DNA of 10,293 nt from UBA6544 sp049601975 (GTDB lineage Bacteria > Pseudomonadota > Alphaproteobacteria > UBA8366), in contig JBMYRC010000140.1 in the NCBI GenBank assembly GCA_049601975.1, positions 1 through 10,293 on the forward strand, given 5' to 3'. Below are positions 1 to 6,729 of the stretch, piece after piece. The translations under genes and the position numbers were made by a program. Below the pieces are notes generated by a model. The model saw nothing but the letters and a program-made list of their open reading frames with translations, did not search any database and was not told the origin of the DNA. Numbering within the stretch: position 1 is the stretch's first letter; each line of letters begins with the position of its first letter.

Positions 1-33
1 AACCGCGAGACCGGCGAAGCCGTTGAAATATAG
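1..33 (+). CDS. Possible 3' end of an upstream gene (last 10 codons)
   Basis: Frame 1 is open from the window edge and ends at a TAG at 31-33, reading NRETGEAVEI. Too little is present to assign a family. The tail is hydrophilic and lies about 110 bp before an exporter gene on the same strand. In many genomes a DHA2 exporter follows a HlyD/EmrA-type membrane-fusion gene, so this could be such a protein's C terminus. That is inference from context only; it may equally be chance open frame. Confidence 0.3.
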   Translation, partial: NRETGEAVEI

Positions 34-142
34 TTAAATCGTTTGACCGAACCCGTTGGTCCACCAGTTGCATTGTAAGCGCGTCTCAAGTGTATCGGAG
101 TGTGGAATCGCGTCTTCGAGAGACTAAAAGATCGGAACATTA

Positions 143-1699
143 GTGCCTGTCGAGAGCGTCAACACGCTACAAAATCGTTATGGTCCCTCATATCGCTGGC
201 TCGTTACCGCGACCGGCATGATGGGCGCGATGGTGATGATTCTCTCCTCTACCATGGTGAACGTGGCGGTACCCAGCATCATGGGGGCGTTCGGTGTCGG
301 TCAGAGTGAAGCGCAATGGATGTCGACGGCGTTCTTGGCGGCGATGACTGCCAGCCAACTGCTGGGCGCTTGGGTTTTGTCGATTTTCGGGCCGCGTGTG
401 GGTTACATAGGCGCGGTAAGTATCTTTGTCGCGGGATCGTTTCTGGGGGCGTTTGCACCCAATATCGATATTCTGATCCTCTCACGGGTGATCCAAGGTT
501 TTGCCGCCGGTGTCGTGCAGCCGCTTGCGATGGTGACCATATTCAAAGTGTTTCCGCCGGAAAAACGTGGTCTGGCGCTTAGCCTATATGGCGGCGGGAT
601 CATGATTGCGCCGATCCTGGGGCCCATCGTGGGGGGCATTACGATCGATGCTTCAAGTTGGCGCGAACTGTTCTACATACCATTGCCGATCGCTGGGCTA
701 GCCATGCTTTTGGGCAGCTTCTTCATGCCGACGCGCGACCCGAACTTGAAACGCCTACCGTTCGACTGGACCGGCTACGCGCTGATCGCGGGGGCATTGA
801 TCTGTCTGCTGACCGCTATTGCGAACGGTCAACGCGATGGCTGGCTCTCGGATAGCATTCTATTGTTGGGCGGCGGCGGCATCGTGTTGGGTGCGGCATT
901 TGTCTATTCGCAATTGCGGGCGGATGCGCCAATCCTCGATTGCGCCGTCTTCCGAAATCCGCAATTTGCGGCCGCCGCTGCCTTGGGGTTTGTCTTCGGT
1001 GCGGGAAATTTCGCGTCGACCTATATCATTCCGGTTTTCGTGCAAACCGTGCAAAATTTCACACCTACAGCGGCGGGTATGGTGACGGCTCCGGCCGGGC
1101 TTGTCGTGATGTGTTTCTTTCCGATCGGGGGGCGACTGGTGGACAGTTTTCCAGCCCGGTATCTGGCCATGATCGGCCTTGGATTATTCGCCTTTGGAGC
1201 GGCTCTATTGCATGGCACGGATGTGAATACCGCGTTTTGGATATTGGCGTTCTACGTCATTATCGGACGTTTGGGACAGAGCATTATGTTGCCCGCGATT
1301 AATGTGTCGGCCTTGCGGGCTTTGCCACCGGAACAGCTCAATAATGCTTCTGGTTCGATTAACTTTATTCGCATGATGGGCGGTGCGTTTGGGGTGAACC
1401 TACTAGTCGTGTTTATGGAGCAACGTACTGAATTCCATGCGATCTCAATGACCGCTACTCAAACGGCGCATAACGAAGCCAGCCGCGAGCTGTTGAGTAT
1501 GGTCTCGGAACTATTGCACGATAGCGGTGTCGCGGACGCGGTCTTACAGCCCGGTGCGCTCCATTTCTTGGGGCGGGTCGTCGAAGCTCAGGCGCAGACG
1601 ATGGGTTTCCAAGACGGATTTATGATCATCGCCGTAGCGTTCGTTGCCGCGCTGCTACCGGCGATATTGATGGGAAAGGGGACCCGCGGTCAGAAATAA
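143..1699 (+). CDS. DHA2-family (14-segment) MFS efflux transporter, EmrB/QacA-like
   Basis: Inner-membrane exporter, 518 aa, probably a proton-driven drug or metabolite antiporter; the substrate cannot be read from sequence. About 14 hydrophobic segments are visible, starting near residues 19-40 and ending near 491-511, the DHA2 topology. Family motifs are present: a motif-A remnant GPRVG (83-87), RVIQG (motif B, 115-119), the antiporter motif C with GPIVGG (160-165), and SWRELFYIPLP after segment 5. The TM1 motif usually written lDxTvxNvAlP is LSSTMVNVAVP here (34-44), so the usual Asp is Ser35. The start is GTG at 143, with GGA 6 nt upstream; this leaves about 18 cytoplasmic residues before TM1, normal for the family. 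It is convergent with the CoA-transferase, 6 bp away. The family call is secure; the specificity is not known. Confidence 0.93.
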   Translation: MPVESVNTLQNRYGPSYRWLVTATGMMGAMVMILSSTMVNVAVPSIMGAFGVGQSEAQWMSTAFLAAMTASQLLGAWVLSIFGPRVGYIGAVSIFVAGSFLGAFAPNIDILILSRVIQGFAAGVVQPLAMVTIFKVFPPEKRGLALSLYGGGIMIAPILGPIVGGITIDASSWRELFYIPLPIAGLAMLLGSFFMPTRDPNLKRLPFDWTGYALIAGALICLLTAIANGQRDGWLSDSILLLGGGGIVLGAAFVYSQLRADAPILDCAVFRNPQFAAAAALGFVFGAGNFASTYIIPVFVQTVQNFTPTAAGMVTAPAGLVVMCFFPIGGRLVDSFPARYLAMIGLGLFAFGAALLHGTDVNTAFWILAFYVIIGRLGQSIMLPAINVSALRALPPEQLNNASGSINFIRMMGGAFGVNLLVVFMEQRTEFHAISMTATQTAHNEASRELLSMVSELLHDSGVADAVLQPGALHFLGRVVEAQAQTMGFQDGFMIIAVAFVAALLPAILMGKGTRGQK

Positions 1700-1705
1700 T
1701 GCGCG

Positions 1706-2893
1706 CTATTCGGCGGCCGCCTTGAGAGGGCCACGCGCGGCTTCGATTTCCACCGCGCTCATACCGAGTTGGCCAAGAATTTCCGATGTGTATTCGCCGA
1801 TATCGGAGAGATCGCCGGTTGCCGCCATCATTTCGCCATCGACCGCGAAAGGCAGCGATGGCGCGCGAAAGCTGCGGCCATCGGGTATCTTTGAAGTCAC
1901 GAGGCCGCCCGGACGCAACACATGCGGATTCTGAAAATTATCTGCAGGTTTGTTGATCGGAGAGAACGGAATGCCCCGTTTCTCGAAATCCGCCAACAAG
2001 TCATCATAGCGCCGTGTCGCGACGGCCTCTGCAACGACCGGGATCGTCCAGCTTCTGGCGTTGATTTGATCCATCCGTGTTTGCAAACGAGAATCTGTTA
2101 AAAAGTCATTCAATTCCAGATATTTACAGAGTGTCGACCATTGGCTCTCGGTGACGGCGGAGATGAAGATCTGGCGTTCGTCGGCAGTTACAAAGATGTC
2201 GTAGACCGGCCAGGAGAAATCGCGCTCTGGCATCGGAGGTGGATTGGTGCCCTCAAGTTCGAATTGCACCATATGCTGGGCAACGAGCAACAACCCGTTC
2301 TCGAATAAACCGATGCGGATGTCACGGCCTTGATTGGTTTCCCGCCGCTCCAGGATGGAGCCGATAACGGAAAAGGCACCAAACAATCCACCGAAGATAT
2401 CGACGGCGGAGGAGCCGAACCGCAGTGGGCGGCCCGTGGGGCCCGTCATATAGGCAAGCCCGGTCATCATCTGCACGACTTCATCTAATGCGGTGCGGTC
2501 CTGATAGGGACCTTCAAGGAAGCCTTTGTGGGAGGCCAAGATCAATTTTGGGAACTTCTCCCGCAGAACTTTCGGATCGGCACCCATCTTCGCGAGCGAC
2601 ACATCGCGGAAATTGTCGACAAAGACATCCGCTGTCGCCAAGAGCTTATCCAGCGCTGCTCTCCCCACTTCCGTAGTAAGGTCGAGTTGAACCGATTTCT
2701 TTCCCCGATTGAACAGTGGGAAGAAGGGACTGCCCATTCCGGTCAGATCGCGTGTCTTGTCGCCTGCCGGAGGTTCGACCTTTATGACTTCCGCACCCAT
2801 GAGTCCAAGGAACATGCCGCAAGATGGTCCCATGATCATGTGGGTCATCTCGACGACCCGAATGCCATTTAAGGGTTGGAACTCTTGGCTCAT
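1706..2893 (-). CDS. Class III CoA-transferase (CaiB/BaiF family)
   Basis: Cytoplasmic enzyme that moves CoA between carboxylic acids through an aspartyl-acyl intermediate (family of formyl-CoA:oxalate transferase and CaiB). Length is 395 aa, typical. The N terminus has the family look (LNGIRVVEMTHMIMGPSCG, then LGLMGAEVIKVEPPAGD at 29-45). RFGSSAVDIFGG places the likely catalytic Asp at residue 165, matching Asp169 of characterised members. The C-terminal third carries the usual GIPFSPINKPADNFQNPHV segment (307-325). The start is ATG 2893, with AGGAG at 2905-2901, 7 nt upstream. The frame stays open for 34 more codons to 2995, but those would overlap the aspS start and lack such a ribosome site. 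It is divergent from aspS and convergent with the exporter. The acyl substrate is unknown; no linked acyl-CoA genes are in view. Confidence 0.93.
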   Translation of the reverse strand: MSQEFQPLNGIRVVEMTHMIMGPSCGMFLGLMGAEVIKVEPPAGDKTRDLTGMGSPFFPLFNRGKKSVQLDLTTEVGRAALDKLLATADVFVDNFRDVSLAKMGADPKVLREKFPKLILASHKGFLEGPYQDRTALDEVVQMMTGLAYMTGPTGRPLRFGSSAVDIFGGLFGAFSVIGSILERRETNQGRDIRIGLFENGLLLVAQHMVQFELEGTNPPPMPERDFSWPVYDIFVTADERQIFISAVTESQWSTLCKYLELNDFLTDSRLQTRMDQINARSWTIPVVAEAVATRRYDDLLADFEKRGIPFSPINKPADNFQNPHVLRPGGLVTSKIPDGRSFRAPSLPFAVDGEMMAATGDLSDIGEYTSEILGQLGMSAVEIEAARGPLKAAAE

Positions 2894-2925
2894 CGAAATT
2901 CTCCTGTTTCGCGCTGCGGCTCGTC

Positions 2926-2931
2926 TTGACA
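2926..2931 (+). promoter_or_regulatory. Possible -35 element for aspS
   Basis: A perfect TTGACA lies 62 bp before the aspS ATG in the 100-bp divergent gap. No good -10 hexamer sits 16-18 bp downstream (the bases near 2949 are C/T-rich), so the promoter assignment is weak. If used, transcription would start near 2955-2960 and exclude the in-frame ATG at 2946, supporting the 2994 start. The element overlaps the shared GACAATCGGCG motif reported in the findings. Confidence 0.25.
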
Positions 2932-2993
2932 ATCGGCGAGAAACCATGCCCTTTCCGCTCCTAATTTTCCAAGCTTTTCGAGACCGGACCGAC

Positions 2994-4802
2994 ATGCATC
3001 TTTACCGCACGCATACCTGTGGCGACCTTCGTCCTGAACACGCCGGAGAAGAGGCTCGCCTCTCCGGTTGGGTGCATCGCACCCGCGATCACGGCAACCT
3101 GCTTTTCATCGATTTGCGCGACCATTATGGGCTGACCCAATGCGTCGCCGATGTCTCAAGTGCGATCTTTCCGCAATTGGAAACGCTCACCAATGAGACC
3201 GTCGTGACCTTCACCGGCAAGATTGACCGGCGCAGCGTTGATACTATCAATCCGAACCTACCGACCGGGGAGGTTGAGCTTCGCATCGAGACCGTCGAAG
3301 TACAAGGCATTGCCGAAGCGCTGCCGATGCCGGTTAATCAGGATGCGGGTTATCCAGAAGAAATTCGACTGCGGTATCGCTTTCTCGATCTGCGGCGCGA
3401 AGAATTGCACCGCAATATAGTGCTCCGGTCCCAGGTGATTTCATCGATCCGGCGACGCATGACCGATCAGGGCTTTACCGAATTCCAAACACCGATCCTG
3501 ACGTCCTCCTCGCCCGAGGGTGCCCGTGACTTCCTCGTGCCCAGTCGGATGCATCCGGGACAGTTCTATGCGTTGCCGCAAGCGCCGCAGCAGTTCAAGC
3601 AGCTGATCATGGTGGCTGGGTTCGACCGGTATTTCCAAATCGCACCCTGTTTCCGGGATGAGGATGCGAGAGCGGATCGCTCTCCGGGTGAGTTCTATCA
3701 GCTCGATATCGAGATGTCGTTTGTGACGCAAGACGATGTGTTCAACGCGATCGAGCCAGTGCTGGGCGGTGTCTTCGAGGAGTTCGCCGATTTTGCCGAC
3801 GGCACGCCGCGCTCGGTGACCCCGACGCCGTTTCCGCGTATTCCGTATGACGAAGCAATGCAGAAATATTGCTCCGATAAGCCGGATTTGCGTATCCCTA
3901 TCGAGATTGAAGACGTAACGGATTCTTTCAGGGGGTCCGGTTTCAAGATTTTCGCCGGCATGATCGAGAAGGATGAGAAGGTTCGCGTCTATGCGATCCC
4001 GGCCAAGACCGGTGGCTCGCGTGCTTTCTGCGACCGTATGAACAATTGGGCGCAGAAGGAAGGCCAGCCGGGGCTCGGGTATATTTTCTTCCGCGAAGGA
4101 GAGGGTGCCGGACCGATCGCCAAGAATATCGGCGCGGATCGGACGGAAACGATCCGAAACCAACTGGACCTCGCCGATGGCGACGCTGTGTTTTTTGTTT
4201 GCGGGAACCCGCACGATTTCGCACCGTTCGCGGCTTCGGCCCGTGTGAAGGTAGGTGAAGACTTGGAGATGGTCGAGCAGGGCGCTTTCAAGTTCTGTTG
4301 GATCGTTGACTATCCTATGTTCGAGAAGGACGACGAGACCGGCGCTATCGATTTCAGTCACAACCCGTTCTCAATGCCGCAGGGCGGCATAGAGGCACTG
4401 GAATCGCAGGACCCCTTGGATGTGAAGGCTTATCAGTACGATATCGTCTGCAATGGGATCGAATTATCGTCCGGCGCCATCCGGAACCACCGTCCGGACA
4501 TCATGTACAAAGCGTTCGGAATCGCCGGGTATTCCAAGGAAGAAGTGGAAGAGCAATTCGGCGGCATGCTTAATGCGCTGAAATATGGGGCACCGCCCCA
4601 CGGTGGTTCTGCCCCTGGTATCGATCGAATCGTGATGTTGTTGGCGGATGAGCCGAATATCCGCGAGGTGGTGACCTTCCCGATGAACCAGCAGGCGCAG
4701 GACCTAATGATGGGTGCGCCGGGCATGGCGGACCCCAATCATTTGAAAGAATTGAATATCCGCGTACAGCTTCCGGCGGAGATAAAGAAGGCGGAGGATT
4801 AA
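2994..4802 (+). CDS. aspS: Aspartate--tRNA ligase (class II; likely non-discriminating Asp/Asn type)
   Basis: Charges tRNA with aspartate in the cytoplasm; 602 aa, normal for bacterial AspRS with its GAD insertion. Visible in order: an N-terminal OB-fold anticodon-binding domain (about 1-110, with GWVHRTRDHGNLLFIDLRD at 25-43); motif 1 around GFTEFQTPIL (160-169); motif 2 around FRDEDARADR to QLDIEMSF (220-243); the GAD insertion (about 290-420); and motif 3 GSAPGIDRIVMLL (538-550). His33 in RDHG corresponds to the position (His31 in the Pseudomonas enzyme) linked with also charging tRNA-Asn, which suggests a non-discriminating enzyme feeding GatCAB; this is inference. The start is ATG 2994, because alphaproteobacterial AspRS begins MHxYRTHTCG. 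An in-frame ATG at 2946 would add 16 residues with no AspRS character. Convergent with the cyclase gene. Confidence 0.98.
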   Translation: MHLYRTHTCGDLRPEHAGEEARLSGWVHRTRDHGNLLFIDLRDHYGLTQCVADVSSAIFPQLETLTNETVVTFTGKIDRRSVDTINPNLPTGEVELRIETVEVQGIAEALPMPVNQDAGYPEEIRLRYRFLDLRREELHRNIVLRSQVISSIRRRMTDQGFTEFQTPILTSSSPEGARDFLVPSRMHPGQFYALPQAPQQFKQLIMVAGFDRYFQIAPCFRDEDARADRSPGEFYQLDIEMSFVTQDDVFNAIEPVLGGVFEEFADFADGTPRSVTPTPFPRIPYDEAMQKYCSDKPDLRIPIEIEDVTDSFRGSGFKIFAGMIEKDEKVRVYAIPAKTGGSRAFCDRMNNWAQKEGQPGLGYIFFREGEGAGPIAKNIGADRTETIRNQLDLADGDAVFFVCGNPHDFAPFAASARVKVGEDLEMVEQGAFKFCWIVDYPMFEKDDETGAIDFSHNPFSMPQGGIEALESQDPLDVKAYQYDIVCNGIELSSGAIRNHRPDIMYKAFGIAGYSKEEVEEQFGGMLNALKYGAPPHGGSAPGIDRIVMLLADEPNIREVVTFPMNQQAQDLMMGAPGMADPNHLKELNIRVQLPAEIKKAED

Positions 4803-4817
4803 GACGCTCTAAGCGTC
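4803..4817. other. Short hairpin between aspS and the cyclase gene (weak terminator candidate)
   Basis: GACGCT and AGCGTC form a perfect 6-bp stem with a 3-nt loop immediately after the aspS stop. The loop bases (4809-4811) are the TAG stop codon of the convergent cyclase gene. There is no T-run on either side, so it is not a classical intrinsic terminator. It could still slow polymerase from both directions in this 6-bp gap. Confidence 0.35.
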
Positions 4818-5519
4818 GTGCTTGCCGCCCGCTGTACGGATCGACATGCGGTCGTTTTTCTTGCGGTACATTTCCTTGTCCGCGCGCCGGTAGATTGTGT
4901 CCATGTCGTCATCGGGCCCGTAGCAAACTCCGCCAATACTGCCGCGAACTTGAATGGCCTTTCCATCCCAGGGCACGACTAAGCCGTTTAGACCCGTGCT
5001 GAGGGCCGTGGCTCGGAGGTCGGCTTCACGGCGGCTGACGCCCGACATCAAAATCGCGAACTCGTCTCCGCCGAGACGTGCGACCTCGTCGCCTTCCCGC
5101 ACTCCGCCCACAAGGTGCCGTGCGACACTGACGAGGACCTCGTCCCCTGCGGTGTGCCCGTAACTGTCGTTGATTGCCTTGAAACCGTCGAGATCAATGA
5201 CAATCAGAACGCCGCCGGTCTCGTCACGCTTGGCGCGTGCCAGGACTCGTCGCAAGATCAAATGCAGGCCGCGCATGTTCAACAGTCCCGTGGCCGAGTC
5301 GGTCGTCGATAATTGACTGAGAAGCTCCAAATGGTTCTGCTGTTCGTCAACGCGTCGGCGGGCAATTTTCAACGTTTCCATCGTCTGCGAAAGCAAGGTC
5401 CGCAACATGGGTGCGCCGATTGTCTCCAGATCGAGATTATCGAGCACTTCTTCCAAGCGCTTGGCCGTGCCGCTAGCAGCAGCGCTTTCGGTGGTTTTGC
5501 CGTCCGACGACTTGCTCAT
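4809..5519 (-). CDS. Diguanylate cyclase (GGDEF domain, soluble, with I-site)
   Basis: Makes c-di-GMP from two GTP. 236 aa, no signal peptide or membrane segment, so cytoplasmic. Residues 1-35 look flexible. About 36-72 is a heptad-rich helix likely to dimerise (Leu/Met-rich, ending LELLSQL). The GGDEF domain runs from about 73 to 228. Its active-site loop is canonical, RLGGDEFA with GGDEF at 150-154. A metal-binding Asp109 (VIDLDGFKAIND), GHTAGDE (121-127) and REGD at 141-144 are present. REGD lies exactly 5 residues before GGDEF, which is the RxxD inhibitory site, so product feedback is expected. The domain-opening motif is degenerate (SATGLLNMRG). No known sensor domain precedes it; input may come through a partner or through expression level. 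ATG 5519 has AAAGGA 10 nt upstream, partly inside an inverted repeat (see the leader entry). A terminator separates it from the dehydrogenase gene. Confidence 0.95.
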   Translation of the reverse strand: MSKSSDGKTTESAAASGTAKRLEEVLDNLDLETIGAPMLRTLLSQTMETLKIARRRVDEQQNHLELLSQLSTTDSATGLLNMRGLHLILRRVLARAKRDETGGVLIVIDLDGFKAINDSYGHTAGDEVLVSVARHLVGGVREGDEVARLGGDEFAILMSGVSRREADLRATALSTGLNGLVVPWDGKAIQVRGSIGGVCYGPDDDMDTIYRRADKEMYRKKNDRMSIRTAGGKHDA

Positions 5520-5522
5520 GCT

Positions 5523-5563
5523 CGCTTTATCCTTTCCCGACGTGGCGATACTTGGATAAAGCG
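5523..5563 (-). promoter_or_regulatory. Cyclase leader: perfect 10-bp inverted repeat covering the Shine-Dalgarno
   Basis: CGCTTTATCC (5523-5532) and GGATAAAGCG (5554-5563) are perfect inverted repeats separated by 21 nt. In the mRNA of the cyclase gene this folds into a 10-bp stem ending 3 nt before the ATG, and the stem contains the GGA of the ribosome site AAAGGA. It could gate translation, or be a two-armed DNA operator. The repeat itself is seen directly; its role is inferred. Confidence 0.55.
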
Positions 5564-5568
5564 CAAGG

Positions 5569-5574
5569 ATTATG
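5569..5574 (-). promoter_or_regulatory. Putative -10 element for the cyclase gene
   Basis: On the minus strand CATAAT matches TATAAT at 5 of 6 positions, about 50 bp before the cyclase ATG. A start site 6-7 nt downstream falls at about 5562-5563, the first base of the 10-bp inverted repeat, so the transcript would open with the hairpin. I see no good -35 at 16-18 bp, so an activator or alternative sigma factor may be involved. Confidence 0.35.
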
Positions 5575-5618
5575 CCATTTGAAGACCTTGGAATCGTTGA
5601 GTCTTATGTGTCGGCAAC

Positions 5619-5664
5619 AAAAAACCGGCGGAAACTTCTGCCTGTTGACGGCAGCATCTGCCGG
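5619..5664 (-). terminator. Rho-independent terminator after the dehydrogenase gene
   Basis: Reading the minus strand, CCGGCAGA (5664-5657) pairs with TCCGCCGG (5632-5625) at 7 of 8 positions. An inner stem CTGCC/GGCAG (5654-5650 with 5642-5638) lies inside it, and six T residues (5624-5619) follow the outer stem directly. It starts about 25 bp after the dehydrogenase stop. It should isolate that gene from the downstream cyclase gene on the same strand. Confidence 0.85.
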
Positions 5665-5688
5665 GAACGCGGGAATGGCGTATTGATA

Positions 5689-6654
5689 TCAAGCAATACG
5701 GTCGCCGGGCTCCTGACCCGCAAAGACGGCATCGAGATTATCCAGTGCACGGAAGCCCATCCCATTGCGTGTCTCAATGGTGGCGCTACCGATATGGGGC
5801 ATGAGAAAGGCGTTTTCCAATGTCAGATAACGCGGATCGACTTTTGGCTCACCATCAAAGACATCGAGACCCGCTGCCGATAGTTTTCCTGATTGCAGGG
5901 CATTAATTAAAGCGTCGTCGACGATCACCGAGCCGCGCGCCGAGTTCAGTACAATAGCGCCGTCCTTCATCATGGCGATACGGTCCGCATTCAGGAAATG
6001 CACCGTCTCGGGCGTCGCGGGGCAGTTCATCGAGAGAACATCGATTTGACTCAGCATTTTTTCCGCATCGGCATGGTAGACGGCGCCGGCTTCCAGGTCG
6101 GGCGAAAGCTTGCTGCGATTATGATAGTGGATTTCCATGCCGAACCCACGGGCGCGTTCCGCGACCGCGCGACCAATGCGACCCATGCCGTAAATGCCGA
6201 GCCGCTTTCCCCGAACATCCGTTCCCAACTTTTCGGCGGCGATCCAACGGCCCCATTCGCCATCGCGTAGTTTCTTCCCCCATTCGTAGGCGCGGCGGGT
6301 CGCTCCCAGCATCAAAAGAATTGTAAGGTCGGCGGTGGCATCGGTCAGGACGTCCGGCGTGTTTGCGGCGATCAGACCACGTTTTTTGGCCGCTTCGACG
6401 TCGATATGCTCGTAGCCGACGGAGAATGTGGCAATGGCCTTGACCGATGGAGATAATCCCTCGATGACCTCCGCACTGAAGCGCTCGGTGCTGCAAAGCA
6501 GGATCGCATCCACACCGTCGCTGCGGGCGATCAAGTCATCGGCCCACATCTGCTCGTCTGTCGGATTCAGGATTGCATCGTAATCGCGAGCCGCACGCGC
6601 CTCAACCTCTTCGGGCAATTTTCGGGTGACGAGCAGGACCGGTTTCTTCACCAT
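5689..6654 (-). CDS. D-isomer-specific 2-hydroxyacid dehydrogenase (glyoxylate/hydroxypyruvate reductase type)
   Basis: Cytoplasmic NAD(P)H-dependent reductase of 2-keto acids such as glyoxylate, hydroxypyruvate or 2-ketogluconate. 321 aa, normal length. The catalytic domain halves (about 1-100 and 290-321) flank a Rossmann domain with GMGRIG (156-161). The catalytic set is intact: Arg240 in NSARGSVIVD, Glu269 in GLDVFDGEP, His287 in MPHIGSAT. FSVGYEHIDV (77-86) and NTPDVLTDATADL (98-110) are the substrate-loop motifs typical of the GyaR/GRHPR group. HNRS after the second Rossmann strand (178-181) would favour NADP(H); that is inference. The start is ATG 6654, with AAGGAAG 7 nt upstream; an ATG 18 bp earlier (6672) overlaps that ribosome site and is unlikely. 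It is divergent from eipB and followed by an intrinsic terminator, so probably monocistronic. The exact substrate is uncertain. Confidence 0.95.
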   Translation of the reverse strand: MVKKPVLLVTRKLPEEVEARAARDYDAILNPTDEQMWADDLIARSDGVDAILLCSTERFSAEVIEGLSPSVKAIATFSVGYEHIDVEAAKKRGLIAANTPDVLTDATADLTILLMLGATRRAYEWGKKLRDGEWGRWIAAEKLGTDVRGKRLGIYGMGRIGRAVAERARGFGMEIHYHNRSKLSPDLEAGAVYHADAEKMLSQIDVLSMNCPATPETVHFLNADRIAMMKDGAIVLNSARGSVIVDDALINALQSGKLSAAGLDVFDGEPKVDPRYLTLENAFLMPHIGSATIETRNGMGFRALDNLDAVFAGQEPGDRIA

Positions 6655-6689
6655 TGGATTTCTTCCTTTCATTTCTGGGTCAGAGGCGC

Positions 6690-6717
6690 TTCACTCCGAC
6701 AATCGGCGTGACATAAT
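6690..6717 (+). promoter_or_regulatory. Putative eipB promoter
   Basis: TTCACT (6690-6695, 4 of 6 to TTGACA), a 16-bp spacer and CATAAT (6712-6717, 5 of 6 to TATAAT). The start site would be near 6724, only about 6 nt before the ATG at 6730. The spacer contains CCGACAATCGG (6696-6706), a 4-bp inverted repeat that overlaps the motif shared with the aspS gap. Confidence 0.4.
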
Positions 6718-6729
6718 CGTTCAAGAGAA

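Noticed and set aside
43..96. Promoter for the exporter using TTGACC (43-48) or TTGCAT (68-73)
   Set aside because: Neither has a credible -10 at 16-18 bp; the best candidate, TGTATC, matches 3 of 6.
2894..2995. 34-residue N-terminal extension of the CoA-transferase
   Set aside because: Arg-rich and unlike the family; it would overlap the aspS start, while ATG 2893 has an AGGAG at ideal spacing.
3441..4361. Open frame of 306 codons on the minus strand inside aspS
   Set aside because: It lies wholly antisense to a well-defined AspRS, has Arg/Glu/Leu-rich shadow composition, no domain I recognise and no convincing ribosome site. High-GC codon bias readily produces such frames.
5572..5883. Plus-strand frame of 103 codons across the cyclase promoter, terminator and dehydrogenase 3' end
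   Set aside because: It runs through an intrinsic terminator and into antisense coding DNA, and has no ribosome site or family resemblance.
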